Below are positions 34,292 to 43,333 of a stretch of DNA of 64,000 nt, piece by piece. The stretch is taken from contig NZ_CP012600.1 of NCBI RefSeq assembly GCF_001278705.1, positions 4,065,417 to 4,129,416 on the forward strand. Reading direction: 5' to 3'. The position numbers were made by a program, and so were the translations under genes. Source of the DNA: Bacillus gobiensis. Its GTDB lineage: Bacteria; Bacillota; Bacilli; Bacillales; Bacillaceae. Position 1 is the first letter of the stretch, and each line of letters starts with the position of its first letter. The notes below the pieces were generated by a model. It worked only from the letters and a program-made list of their open reading frames with translations. It did not search any database and was not told where the DNA came from.

Positions 34292-34988
34292 TTGTTTCAT
34301 TTAATAAAACTTGAGTTAAAAAAGAATAAATTAGGATGGTTCATAAAGGGTGCTATTCTTGCAAATATAATTATCCTTGGCTTTTTATGCATGATTCCGG
34401 CAATTGAAATGAGTGAAGGGGAGCAGACATTCAAAAACTTTACAGATTTTTTTACGATAAGCGGGGCTTTTGTGAGAAGTGTGTTTATTGTATTTGCCGC
34501 AGTACTCATTTCAAAAATGATTATTGATGAGTTTAAGAATCGAACGATGCTTGTCATGTTTTCGTATCCGATCAATCGAAAAAAAAATCTTGAGTGCAAA
34601 ATTAATTCTTATCTTCTCAATGACATTTATTACACTAGTAATCTCTAATATAGTGGTGATTACTGGATTTATGGGCTTGAATCAAATTTTTCATTTAACT
34701 TCTGTAATGCGTTTAACGATAAATGATTTTTTTGCGGAGATCATTCGCATATTGATGTTTAGTTTGGCATCTGCAGGTGCAGCACTCGTACCATTATACT
34801 TCGGGTTGAGAAAATATTCAGCGCCAGCAACGATTGGTTCATCGCTATTAGTCGTTTTAGTAACAAGTTCGAGTTCTTCGGGTTTCTCATTAGCGAATAT
34901 CATTTATATACCACTTAGCCTAGCAATAATTGCCCTTGGTATTGTTGCAGGGGCGATTCGGAAGATCGATCGGATTGATTTAAATTAA
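34292..34988 (+). pseudogene. ycbO: ABC permease YcbO-like, frameshifted in an A run
   Basis: Starts TTG at 34292 after GGGAGGG. The first frame (membrane segments, ...MLVMFSYPINRKK) breaks at a run of nine A residues (34579-34587) and stops at 34648. Removing one A joins it to the following frame (ILSAKLILIFSMTFITLVIS...), which runs to 34988 and would give about 231 residues with six membrane helices, close to the 228 of YcbO. It is either a slippage mutation, phase-variable switching, or a sequencing error. Confidence 0.75.
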
Positions 34989-35019
34989 GTTGAGGTTGTT
35001 AAGTGATCAGATACTAAGG

Positions 35020-35044
35020 AGGAGTAATTGCACAGATTACTCCT
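35020..35044 (+). terminator. Hairpin after ycbO
   Basis: AGGAGTAAT pairs perfectly with ATTACTCCT, loop TGCACAG. The T-tract is weak (TAAAAT). It could end the ycbLMNO transcript. Confidence 0.55.
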
Positions 35045-35165
35045 TAAAATAACTTGCGATTGCACCTTTCTTTCGAATAATGATCCGTTTGTGGAAACCC
35101 CCTGTATTGGCTGTGATGTTCCCTCATCCCTATATAGTCTGATTTTCTTTTCATCATTATTTTTT

Positions 35166-35807
35166 TTAAAACAAGCGATAATTTGTCTGTGATCTGGGCT
35201 TGAGCCGCTTAGTTGTTTTCGGCGCTGAAGAAGATTTATACCCTCCTGCATACAAAAGCCCTTTCTTCAAGGAAAGATGGTTTAACACCTCATCATGATT
35301 TACCGCGCTAATTGTTTTGCTGATGTGCTGGAAAATAAGCATCGCCGCCTTTGCATCCTCGAGCGCATTGTGATGCTGGAACGAAAATTCTAGTATTTCC
35401 GCTATGGTTGAGAGTCTGTGATTGTATAAATCTGTCCAAAACCTGCGTGCCATTTGCATCGTGCAGGAGTACTCAAGCTCAGGGTACTCCAGGTTGTATG
35501 TATCCAATGTTTTTCGCAGTACACTAAAATCAAAGCTCGCATTATGGGCGATGACAAATGAGTTTTCTAAGAGGGGACTGATCTCGGGCCAAAGCTCGTC
35601 AAACGTAGGTTTATCTTCTACCATATTGGCATTGATGCCGTGAATTGATGTATTAATGGAGTGGAACCAATTGTTTTTCGGGCGAATGTACCATTCTTTC
35701 TCCAACACTACTTCTTTCTCTTCGTAAACGACAACTCCTATGGAACAAGCGCTGTCCCTGGCCGCGTTGGCAGTTTCAAAGTCAATCGCAACTGTTTTCA
35801 AGTCCAT
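35166..35807 (-). CDS. DEDDh 3'-5' exonuclease (DnaQ/epsilon-like)
   Basis: A 213-residue exonuclease. All catalytic residues are visible: Asp9 and Glu11 in AIDFETAN, Asp in AHNASFDFSVL, and His/Asp in HNALEDAKAA. The C-terminal 45 residues are basic (KKGLLYAGGYKSSSAPKTTKRLKPRSQ) and could bind nucleic acid. Domain-only proteins of this kind act in DNA or RNA trimming; the substrate is unknown. AAGGGGATG lies upstream of the ATG. Confidence 0.87.
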   Translation of the reverse strand: MDLKTVAIDFETANAARDSACSIGVVVYEEKEVVLEKEWYIRPKNNWFHSINTSIHGINANMVEDKPTFDELWPEISPLLENSFVIAHNASFDFSVLRKTLDTYNLEYPELEYSCTMQMARRFWTDLYNHRLSTIAEILEFSFQHHNALEDAKAAMLIFQHISKTISAVNHDEVLNHLSLKKGLLYAGGYKSSSAPKTTKRLKPRSQTNYRLF

Positions 35808-35918
35808 TTCATCCCCTTACTATTCGTCGGCATTTTTCTACTAGTTTACCATATACCAGCAGTCTTTGAATGGACTAAGTCCTTTAATTTGTTAATAACA
35901 ATTTTTTCAAAAATTACT

Positions 35919-35956
35919 TTGACAGATAGAGTAATATCCGTTATGATTACTCTATC
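35919..35956 (+). promoter_or_regulatory. PadR-operon promoter covered by an 11-bp inverted repeat
   Basis: TTGACA (35919-35924), 17-base spacer, TATGAT (35942-35947). GATAGAGTAAT (35925-35935) and ATTACTCTATC (35946-35956) form a perfect inverted repeat with a 10-base spacer over the -35 to -10 region. A second dyad, TCTATC-A-GATAGA, follows at 35951-35963. Autorepression by the PadR protein is the simplest reading. Confidence 0.75.
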
Positions 35957-35989
35957 AGATAGAATAATGTTAGAACGGAAAGGAGCATT

Positions 35990-36319
35990 ATGATTAGAAG
36001 CGATATTATTCGCGGGCATTTAGATTCCATCATCCTGCGGCTAATCTTAGAAAAAGACCAATATGGCTATGAAATATCAAAAGAAATCAGTTTGCGAACT
36101 GACAATCGATTTCAAATTAAAGAAGCGACTCTTTACGCCGTATTTCAGAGGCTGGAAAAGCGGGAATTAATCGAGTCCTATGTCGGGGGCATCTCACATG
36201 GCGGCAAAAGAAAATATTACCGAATCACCACGCTGGGCATTGCTTATTTAAAAGAAACCGTAAAAGAATGGCATGAAACGAAAGACATTATAGATCTGTT
36301 TATGGAGGGAATAGAGTGA
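35990..36319 (+). CDS. PadR-family transcriptional regulator
   Basis: A 109-residue PadR: IIRGHLDSIILRLILEKDQYGYEISKEIS, then the winged helix KEATLYAVFQRLEKRELIESYVGGISHGGKRKYYRIT. No C-terminal extension, so subgroup s2 (YqjI/LmrR-like). AAAGGAGC precedes the ATG. Its stop overlaps the next start (GTGA), so it is translationally coupled with the downstream membrane protein, the usual arrangement for regulators with DUF1700-type partners. Confidence 0.9.
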   Translation: MIRSDIIRGHLDSIILRLILEKDQYGYEISKEISLRTDNRFQIKEATLYAVFQRLEKRELIESYVGGISHGGKRKYYRITTLGIAYLKETVKEWHETKDIIDLFMEGIE

Positions 36320-36729
36320 TAAAGCTAAGCAAGCATATCGACCAATTATTTAAAGACGTTCCGGACGGGGAACAAAAGGAAACGATTAAACAGGAAATTT
36401 TGCAAAACCTTGAGGAGAAGGTTCATGATTTAATGATGCAGGACAAGGAAGAGGAGGATGCGATTAACAAAACCATCGTTGAATTTGGAGACATCGAAGA
36501 CATAAAAAAAGAACTTGGAGTCAAGGAGCATATCGAGCAAAAAACTGAAAAAAAAGATATGTCAAAATTGAATTTGGGCTTTTCTCTATGGGGGAGCGCT
36601 TTGATCATTACATTTTTCATTTTTCTTAATTTTTACTATTCTCCTGAGACGATTTGGTTTGTTTATCCTACATTTGGTGTATTGTGGTGGCCGCTTGCGA
36701 TGTTTTTTGCTTGGGAGCGGACAAAGTAA
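36316..36729 (+). CDS. DUF1700-like protein with a C-terminal 2TM unit
   Basis: A 137-residue protein: residues 1-75 form a soluble helical part (EILQNLEEKVHDLMMQDKEEEDAINKTIVEFGDIEDIKKEL) as in proteins that accompany PadR regulators. Residues 88-134 form two membrane helices joined by YYSPETIWFVYPTFGVLWWPL. The same 2TM unit occurs four times in the next gene. GTG start with GGAGGG upstream. Probably senses membrane or envelope state; mechanism unknown. Confidence 0.75.
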   Translation: MIKLSKHIDQLFKDVPDGEQKETIKQEILQNLEEKVHDLMMQDKEEEDAINKTIVEFGDIEDIKKELGVKEHIEQKTEKKDMSKLNLGFSLWGSALIITFFIFLNFYYSPETIWFVYPTFGVLWWPLAMFFAWERTK

Positions 36730-36741
36730 GGGGGAATTAGG

Positions 36742-37392
36742 ATGGAAGAAAAGAATCGCTTAAATGCTGCAACCGCTGGCACTGCATTAATGATCGCATT
36801 TTTAATGTTCGTAAATTATTTGACTAGCCCTCATGTCATATGGTTTCTATATCCATCGTTGGTTCTTCTGTTATTGACAATGAGCTTGAGCTTATGGAAG
36901 AAAAAGCAGCCAAAACTGCTTTCTCTTCTTAGCAGCACTATAATCATTCTGTTTTTTATTATAAATAATATGTTGTATTCGCCTGAACATCCTTGGTTTT
37001 TATATGCGATGTTTCCCGTGCTCTGGTGGCCGATTGTTTTGTATTCAGGAAACTATGCAGAAACGATGCAGTTCGCCCTGATTGGAAGCGGAATAACTAT
37101 TCTGTATTATACTTTATTGAATGTATTCCTTTCTCCACAGTACCCTTGGTTTATTTATCCGGCATTCGCAGTACTTTGGTGGCCGATCGGACTATATTTT
37201 GGGACAAATAAGAAATTTTTTGCTTTATCCATTGTTGGAAGTTCACTAATAATCATTTTTTTCATTGCCGTTAACGCCTTTTCTTCACCTGAAACAGTAT
37301 GGGCAGTATATCCAATTTTTTCAGTGATTTGGTGGCCGCTCAGCCTTTATTATTTTTCTTTTAAGAAAAGTAAAGTTAACTCGATTAATTAA
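36742..37392 (+). CDS. Membrane protein made of four 2TM repeats
   Basis: A 216-residue membrane protein of unknown function consisting of four repeats of about 50 residues. Each has a helix, then a loop of the type SP-x-x-x-W-F-x-YP-x-F-x-V-L-WWP and a second helix ending LY (loops near residues 29, 80, 131 and 182; the first is least conserved). The conserved Trp-Trp-Pro and Tyr-Pro suggest a lipid- or small-molecule-facing surface. AAGGGGGAATTAGG precedes the ATG; third gene of the PadR operon. Confidence 0.75.
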   Translation: MEEKNRLNAATAGTALMIAFLMFVNYLTSPHVIWFLYPSLVLLLLTMSLSLWKKKQPKLLSLLSSTIIILFFIINNMLYSPEHPWFLYAMFPVLWWPIVLYSGNYAETMQFALIGSGITILYYTLLNVFLSPQYPWFIYPAFAVLWWPIGLYFGTNKKFFALSIVGSSLIIIFFIAVNAFSSPETVWAVYPIFSVIWWPLSLYYFSFKKSKVNSIN

Positions 37393-37408
37393 GCTGTCTA
37401 ATAGGCTG

Positions 37409-37963
37409 TCAGTCAGTAGTGTTCTTTTCTATCCCCAGCGACAGACAGCCGCTAACAAAAAAGAGAACAGAGCTCGCGTAAAAAATAAAATGGATGGTGA
37501 AATAATCGGCTAAAAATCCGCCGAGTATGATCGCAGCCGCTGAAAAGATAGACGTCCAAAAGTGGTAGTTTCCTATTTTTGTTCCTCTTGGTGCGCCATC
37601 GGTCACATCAGCGAGAAGTATTTTTTCTCCGTGTTTTTGCATAGAGCCAAACAACCCTAACAATATTTGAATTGTGTAGACCTGGCCGATCGATTCGATA
37701 TGGGGATAAAAAAGAAGTAGTATAGCCATACCCCATGCATGGCCGCTTAAAAAATAACGACTGTCCACTCGGTTCGATAGTTTCCCAAGAACCGGATGGA
37801 TAAGGGCTGCGCTCATTCCGAACAGCCCGTAAGAAAAACCAAATTGAGTATAGCTTGATCCTACATTCTTAAGGAAAAGAATGTAGAACGGAAATATCAA
37901 ACTGCTTGCAAAAAATATGCCGCTCTGAGAAAGAACGAGCCATTTCAGTCCATTGTGCTTCAT
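37409..37963 (-). CDS. Half-size MFS-type membrane protein
   Basis: A 184-residue protein with six membrane helices that corresponds to one half of an MFS transporter (YILFLKNVGSSYTQFGFSYGLFGMSAALIHPVLGKLSNRVDSRY contains a motif-A-like loop). There is no sign of a second half downstream in any frame. The ATG begins directly after the stop of the FAD oxidase gene (zero spacing), so they are coupled and probably work together. It may function as a dimer, or it may be a fixed truncation. Confidence 0.7.
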   Translation of the reverse strand: MKHNGLKWLVLSQSGIFFASSLIFPFYILFLKNVGSSYTQFGFSYGLFGMSAALIHPVLGKLSNRVDSRYFLSGHAWGMAILLLFYPHIESIGQVYTIQILLGLFGSMQKHGEKILLADVTDGAPRGTKIGNYHFWTSIFSAAAIILGGFLADYFTIHFIFYASSVLFFVSGCLSLGIEKNTTD

Positions 37964-39394
37964 TTATTTATACCTCTCGTAAAAATAGTTAGTAAATCGT
38001 TCTTCAGGATCGTATTGAAGCTTTTTCTTAAAAAATTCATTCTTTCGCGGATAAGCCTTTTCCATTTGCTCATTTGTCGGATAGTTCATGTACGGAAGGT
38101 AGTAGCTTCCGTCATGGTTCAGCGTGACGTCAATCATTTTTTGGACGATTCTTTCGGTCTCGGTTCGTTCCGCGGGTGAAAGTCCTTGATTAATAAGAAG
38201 CACGAGCGCAAACATATCCGATTTCGCATAGGAAAGCACAGCATTTTCGTTTTTTTGTACATAACGGATGGTAATATTGACAAGGTTAAATTCTTCAGCT
38301 GACAAAGCGGACCTCAGCTCGTCTATGTAGGCTTCAAAATGATCGACCGGCACAAAATACTCTTGAAGTACATCCGTATTGCTTTCATTTTCATATTCCA
38401 AAAACTTAGATTCTGATCTCATGACGTTATTTCTCGTCATCTGTTTCCCGCTTTCTTTAATAAAATGGGATTTTTGCAGATTCCAGAAAGCGTCTTTTCC
38501 GAAATCGTTATTCCTTGCCAGACCAAGGGAAAACTTAGTTATCCCTGTCAACTCATCCTCTTTAAGCTTGTTGTAATTACCGAGCGCTGATTGATCGGTC
38601 AGCACATAGTCCGTAACATACATTTCTTTTAAAAATGAGGATTTTGCTGTAGAGATTCTTGCAAGATGCATGCGCACATCAGGGCGATTCAGCACATTCT
38701 CTTTAAAATAATCGGTATATTCCTTGTAATCGAGCTCTCTGCTATTCATTGCATACAGCTCATCGTCGGTTAACTCAAGCTCGACGTCTAAAATGACTCC
38801 GAATAACCCATATCCTCCAAGTACGAGAGAAAACAATTCATCGTCTCTGTTCACTGTAATGATTTTTCCATCGGCGTTTAACAGGCGGAAGGAGCGGACC
38901 GTGTCAATTAAAGAGCCGTATCGGATATCTCTGCCGTGTGCGTTTACGCTGAGAGAGCCTCCGATCGTAAAGATATTTTGTGATTGCATCACTTTTACCG
39001 CAAGGCCGTAAGGGTTTACCGCTTGCTGAATATCATTCCAAGTCGCTCCGCTTTGAACGGTAATCGTTTTATTCTGTTTATCGATCTCGAGAATTTTGTT
39101 GTAGCCTGTCATATCAAGCACTATGCCATCTTTATAGTATGTGTGGCCGCCCATGCTATGCTGCTTACCTGCAATCGAAACCTTTAAGTTCTTCTCTTTT
39201 GCTTCTTTAATCGTATCTAACAAAGTCGCTTCGCTGCTTCCATCGGTCACTTGTTTTACTTTGACAGGCATTAGGCGGCTGACATCCGTCATGAGAGCCG
39301 GATCTTGTACATTTTTTTCTTTCTGTATCGAGTAAAAAAACATCGATAGATAGAAAACCAAGATGATCCCGATTACTATCCATTTTTTCTTCAT
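37964..39394 (-). CDS. Membrane-anchored FAD-linked oxidase (VAO type)
   Basis: A 476-residue flavoprotein with an N-terminal membrane anchor (residues 5-22). The FAD-binding domain (PF01565 type) spans about 55-235: [82 protein letters not shown]. The C-terminal substrate domain is not assignable; related enzymes oxidise sugar lactones or alcohols. A possible covalent FAD histidine is in the GKQHSMGG segment. Coupled with the half MFS protein gene downstream. Confidence 0.82.
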   Translation of the reverse strand: MKKKWIVIGIILVFYLSMFFYSIQKEKNVQDPALMTDVSRLMPVKVKQVTDGSSEATLLDTIKEAKEKNLKVSIAGKQHSMGGHTYYKDGIVLDMTGYNKILEIDKQNKTITVQSGATWNDIQQAVNPYGLAVKVMQSQNIFTIGGSLSVNAHGRDIRYGSLIDTVRSFRLLNADGKIITVNRDDELFSLVLGGYGLFGVILDVELELTDDELYAMNSRELDYKEYTDYFKENVLNRPDVRMHLARISTAKSSFLKEMYVTDYVLTDQSALGNYNKLKEDELTGITKFSLGLARNNDFGKDAFWNLQKSHFIKESGKQMTRNNVMRSESKFLEYENESNTDVLQEYFVPVDHFEAYIDELRSALSAEEFNLVNITIRYVQKNENAVLSYAKSDMFALVLLINQGLSPAERTETERIVQKMIDVTLNHDGSYYLPYMNYPTNEQMEKAYPRKNEFFKKKLQYDPEERFTNYFYERYK

Positions 39395-39555
39395 GTGATC
39401 TCACCACTTTCTACCTTTCCTAGTAACTATTGTACGTGACTTTATTAAATTTTTTAAGGATAGGTTTCTATTATTTCAGAATAGTAACTCTTCGTACGTA
39501 AGCTTTTGATTTTTGTTATACTTTTGGATAGAACGTTTGTTAAGAGGTGTTTAAC

Positions 39556-40593
39556 TTGAAAGTAAAAAGAAATGCTCCCTGTCCATGCGGAAGTGGGAAA
39601 AAATATAAAAAATGCTGTGGGAATAAGGTACTGGAGTTTCCAGGTATAATCGCAGTAAAAGAAGCAAATGAGCTGCAGGATGAGCTTCATCGGTTTGCCC
39701 ATGCAAATTATAAAAAAGAAATTACTCGTTTTTTTGAAGAAGATGGATTTAAAAATACGATTCCTTCAACTGATGAGAGAGAAGGCTATTATCACATACT
39801 GAGTATTTGGTATTTCTTTTTTGAGAATACAAAGCTGGGAAATACCATATTTGAAGAATTTTTGCAGAGGAAAGAATCGCAAATCACTCGCAAGCGTACA
39901 TACGAGATTATGGAATCCTGGAGGAATATATCCCCCTCATTATTATTGGTAAAAGAGATCAACCAAACCGTTGTTTCGTTTGAAGATGTGATTCAAAAAG
40001 ACGAGATAAGGATCGACCTGGCAGAATATTCGAACTCCGTTCCTGAAAAAGGGAGCCTGGTTGCCGGATGTCTTGTGCCAATGGGCAATCAATTCGATTT
40101 CTTTTTGCAATTCATTGAATTTCCAAAGGAAAAAACGGAGGAGTTAGTTAGTAAGGTATATTCAGATCTAAAGGCATATCTAGATAGTGAAGGACATGCG
40201 GACAAATATTTGAAAGAAAAGTTTAACAAGGTACTGAAAATCCTTTTTTCCAAGGAAGAGGAAACTCTTATGCCATTATCTATTGAATGGAGAAATGACA
40301 AGGAGTTTCAGACAGCTGAACTCATTAAGTCAAAATTAAAAGAAGACAATATTGCTAAACAGCTAATCCCAGAAGCATTGGCTCTTTGGGAAATGTATTG
40401 TCTCAACGCCATGCCGACTATACGCAAACCTGAATCATACGCAGCAGCATTGGAATATTTCCTTTACCTGTTGCCGAATAGTCCTGGGCCGGTCTCAAAA
40501 GCATTTATTGCAAAAAAATACGGTGTTTCGGCTCAAACAGTGACAAGGCGTCTGGGAGATTTAGAAGAGGTATTTGAAAAAGCAGTGATTTAA
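39556..40593 (+). CDS. SEC-C zinc-finger protein with C-terminal HTH
   Basis: A 345-residue protein. The SEC-C metal-binding motif lies at the extreme N-terminus (NAPCPCGSGKKYKKCCG, four Cys). The middle is helical and unrecognised. The end carries a helix-turn-helix (KAFIAKKYGVSAQTVTRRLGDLEEVF). A TTG at 39556 with AAGAGGTG at 7 bases is the likely start; the GTG at 39547 overlaps that site. Perhaps a nucleic-acid-binding regulator; no neighbour gives a clue. Confidence 0.75.
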   Translation: MKVKRNAPCPCGSGKKYKKCCGNKVLEFPGIIAVKEANELQDELHRFAHANYKKEITRFFEEDGFKNTIPSTDEREGYYHILSIWYFFFENTKLGNTIFEEFLQRKESQITRKRTYEIMESWRNISPSLLLVKEINQTVVSFEDVIQKDEIRIDLAEYSNSVPEKGSLVAGCLVPMGNQFDFFLQFIEFPKEKTEELVSKVYSDLKAYLDSEGHADKYLKEKFNKVLKILFSKEEETLMPLSIEWRNDKEFQTAELIKSKLKEDNIAKQLIPEALALWEMYCLNAMPTIRKPESYAAALEYFLYLLPNSPGPVSKAFIAKKYGVSAQTVTRRLGDLEEVFEKAVI

Positions 40594-40758
40594 GGTGACT
40601 TTCAAACTGGATGATTCGGTTGAAGCAGGAAAAAGTCCTTTTAAAAGAACGATGAAGCTATAGAGCAGAAAGAATTATCCACTTACGGTGGTGTTCCGGT
40701 CGGGAAGGAGTCAGGATTGAAATTGGATAGATTCCATACCTGTAAAAAAGGAGTTATT

Positions 40759-41443
40759 ATGTTCAGGAATGTTGAATATTTGAAATCCGGGAATGTAAAA
40801 CAACGGAATGCTTATCAGGTGATTAAGAATTTAGGAATTATGAAGACTTTATCCCGCATTAACGGGCAGTAAGTCCCTCACCTCAAGGCTTTCAATCATC
40901 GAAGAAGTCTAGGTAGGGGATCAACTGCCCGTAAAAGCCCGATTGGTTCACCTAACAATCAGTGGGGATGTAAAAAACCCCACTGATTGAAGGTTCACTT
41001 TATCTGATTATCATCCGATATTGTGCGGTACATTGCCAATTGGAATTGATATTGAAGGTTCAGATTTAGATATTATTATGGAAGTGAATGATTTTAATCG
41101 ATTTGAAAATAGAGTGATAACCTTATTCGGAGATAGAGAAAATTTTAAGCTTAAAAGGGTTGTAATTAGAAATATTCCCGTGATCAAAGCCAATTTTTTA
41201 TTAGAAGGGTTTGAATTTGAGCTATTCGGCCAGCCGCAGCCTTCCAATCGTCAGTATGCTTATCTGCATATGATCATAGAAAACGCCATAATGGAAAAAT
41301 GCCCGTCTATAAGAGAGAAAGTGATAAACCTTAAAAAACAGGGGTTTAAAACTGAGCCTGCTTTTTGTACAGTTTTAAGGTTAGATGGTGACCCATATGA
41401 AAAACTGATTGAATACGGAAAAGCAAACGGGATGATTGATTAA
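40759..41443 (+). pseudogene. DUF4269 nucleotidyltransferase-like gene split by an insertion
   Basis: Starts MFRNVEYLKSGNVKQRNAYQ after a ribosome site (AAAGGAG) and is interrupted after KTLS by a 143-bp element that brings a stop at 40872. Taking out the element and one copy of the 8-bp duplication restores a continuous frame: ...GIMKTLSDYHPILCGTLPIGID..., 177 residues, normal for DUF4269. The core has the nucleotidyltransferase-like G-T-x-P-I-G-I-D-I-x-G-S-D-L-D motif. The 3' part (from about 41000) is intact but lacks its own ribosome site. Confidence 0.88.
40854..40996. mobile_element. 143-bp hairpin-rich element with 8-bp target duplication
   Basis: Bounded by ACTTTATC on both sides (40846-40853 and 40997-41004). 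Non-coding. It holds two structures: TTAACGGGCAGT near 40858 against ACTGCCCGTAAA near 40924, and a perfect 12-bp stem CAATCAGTGGGG / CCCCACTGATTG around 40955-40988. The outer ends are not inverted repeats of each other. Too short for a transposase, so it must be moved in trans. Confidence 0.8.
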
Positions 41444-41451
41444 GACAAAGT

Positions 41452-41487
41452 AAAAAAGCTTGAGGAATGTAAACTCAAGCTTTTTTT
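41452..41487. terminator. Bidirectional terminator between DUF4269 remnant and dctM
   Basis: AAAAAAGCTTGAG pairs with CTCAAGCTTTTTT around GAATGTAAA; A- and T-runs on both sides. Confidence 0.9.
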
Positions 41488-41509
41488 ACTTTCCATAAGG
41501 ACACAATCC

Positions 41510-42808
41510 TTATCTCGATAAAATCAAATCAGGCAGCAGCATGCTAAGCTGTGGGAAGTATGTCACGATTAATAGAACAACAACGAGAGCCAAATAGTAC
41601 GGCATCAGAGGTTTAATGACATCCTCCATTTCGACATTTGCGATGCTGCATCCAACAAACAGCGGTCCTCCCACAGGCGGTGTGATATTGCCGATGCAGA
41701 GGTTCAGGATTAAAATAATACCGAAATGAACGGGATCAATGCCAAATTCCGTTACAATCGGGAGAAAAATAGGAGTAAAAATCAGGACCGCGGGCGTGAT
41801 GTCCAAAAATGTACCGATCAGTAAAAGGACGACATTCATAAGCAGCAAAATAATGATGGGATTATCAGAAATACTTAGCATAGCTTCCGTGAGAGCCTCA
41901 GGAATCCCGGTAAATGACATAACAAAAGATAGGCTGGCAGATGCTCCGATTAGCAGCATGATAATCGAAGTGAGTTCGACTGACTCTTTAACAATTGAAG
42001 GAATGTCTTTCAGCTTTAAGGTTTTATAAAACATCGAGAGTATGAAGGAGTATAGTACGGCGACAGCGGCTCCTTCTGTAGCTGTGAAAATACCTGCGAT
42101 AATTCCGCCAATGACAATTACGATTAATAATAGGCTTGGAATCGCTTCAACAAATACTTTGAGTCCTTGCTTCACGGTTAGACCGCTTGAAACCGGATAG
42201 TTTTTCTTTTTCGCGATGATATAAGACACGATAATTGTCGCAAGACCCCAGAGGATTCCAGGCAGGTATCCGGCTAAAAACAGGGCAGCGATTGATGTTC
42301 CTCCGCTAACAAGGGAGTAAATGATCATCGTTCCGCTCGGCGGTATTAACAGCCCTGCAGAAGAGGATGCGATGTTGACAGCAGCCGAGTACTTTCGATC
42401 ATAGCCTTCCTTCGATTGCATCGGTGTCATAATGCTTCCGATAGCTGCCGCTGAAGCAACGGATGAGCCGGAGATCGAACCGAACAAGATATTACCGATA
42501 ACGTTCGTGTGATCGAGTGATCCCGGAAGTCGTCCGGTCAACACTTTGGAAAGATTGATGAGCCGAACGGCAATGCCGCCATTATTCATAATTAGCCCGG
42601 ATAAAATAAAAAACGGGACAGCAAGCAAGGAAAAGCTATCAAGTCCTGAGATCATTTTCTGGGCGACAGTAAAGATCGACACATCAAACGGAAAAATAAA
42701 CATCATTGTGACAATTGAAGCAAGCCCTATACTAATGGCGATAGGGACTCCGATCATAAGCAAAATTGTAAATGATAGGATTAAAATCAGCCCTGCGATG
42801 AAAGCCAT
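41510..42808 (-). CDS. dctM: TRAP transporter large permease DctM
   Basis: A 432-residue, 12-helix permease of the TRAP C4-dicarboxylate family. Typical stretches: GVPIAISIGLASI, SSAGLLIPPSGTMIIYSLVSGG, GTFLDITPAVLIFTPIFLPI and NLCIGNITPPVGGPLFVGC. It takes up dicarboxylates or other organic acids with Na+ together with DctQ and the binding protein. GAAAGGGGCAG precedes the ATG. Last gene of the operon dctP-Q-M. Confidence 0.93.
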   Translation of the reverse strand: MAFIAGLILILSFTILLMIGVPIAISIGLASIVTMMFIFPFDVSIFTVAQKMISGLDSFSLLAVPFFILSGLIMNNGGIAVRLINLSKVLTGRLPGSLDHTNVIGNILFGSISGSSVASAAAIGSIMTPMQSKEGYDRKYSAAVNIASSSAGLLIPPSGTMIIYSLVSGGTSIAALFLAGYLPGILWGLATIIVSYIIAKKKNYPVSSGLTVKQGLKVFVEAIPSLLLIVIVIGGIIAGIFTATEGAAVAVLYSFILSMFYKTLKLKDIPSIVKESVELTSIIMLLIGASASLSFVMSFTGIPEALTEAMLSISDNPIIILLLMNVVLLLIGTFLDITPAVLIFTPIFLPIVTEFGIDPVHFGIILILNLCIGNITPPVGGPLFVGCSIANVEMEDVIKPLMPYYLALVVVLLIVTYFPQLSMLLPDLILSR

Positions 42809-42829
42809 GTATTCTTCTGCCCCTTTCGA

Positions 42830-43333
42830 CTAATCTATCAGAATCTCGTGTTCTTTTTCTTCATCCGTTTCGTGATAGATTTCAATGAGATGAATCAAGC
42901 TGTAGCCCGTTATTACCAAGCCGGCTAATGGAAGCGCAAAATAAACAACGGACATCGATAATCCCAGAGCGGCTGAGGTTTGTTCGATGGTAAGTAAGAC
43001 GGCTCGGATCCCGCCGCCGATCATGATGACAACAGAAAATAAGATAATAAAGCACTCAACGACCATTTTTACAGCTTTCTTGATAGCGTGGGGAAACTTT
43101 CTAACAATAAAAAGGATGGCAATATGTTTTTTCTGTCCAAAGGCATATGCCCCTCCCAATAAAGAAATCCAAATGAGCGAAAATCTCAATAATTCTTCAG
43201 AAAAAGGGCTTGGTGAAGCTAGAACGTATCTGGTAAAGACCTGCCAGAGTCCGACAAAGACCATAAATATAAGAAGCAGGATGCAAAAAGACATAATCAT
43301 GCGATCCATTTGTGTTTTTAATGATCTCATCAT
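42830..43333 (-). CDS. dctQ: TRAP transporter small permease DctQ
   Basis: A 167-residue, four-helix subunit with the conserved FSEELLRFSLIWISLLGGAYAFGQKKHIAI. The start overlaps the dctP stop by four bases; 21 bases separate it from dctM. Confidence 0.9.
   Translation of the reverse strand: MMRSLKTQMDRMIMSFCILLLIFMVFVGLWQVFTRYVLASPSPFSEELLRFSLIWISLLGGAYAFGQKKHIAILFIVRKFPHAIKKAVKMVVECFIILFSVVIMIGGGIRAVLLTIEQTSAALGLSMSVVYFALPLAGLVITGYSLIHLIEIYHETDEEKEHEILID

Noticed and set aside
35026..35062. AATTGCACA and GATTGCACC near 35 kb as another member of the 21-bp array
   Set aside because: Spacing is 32 bases and the first copy is simply part of the hairpin stem and loop after ycbO.
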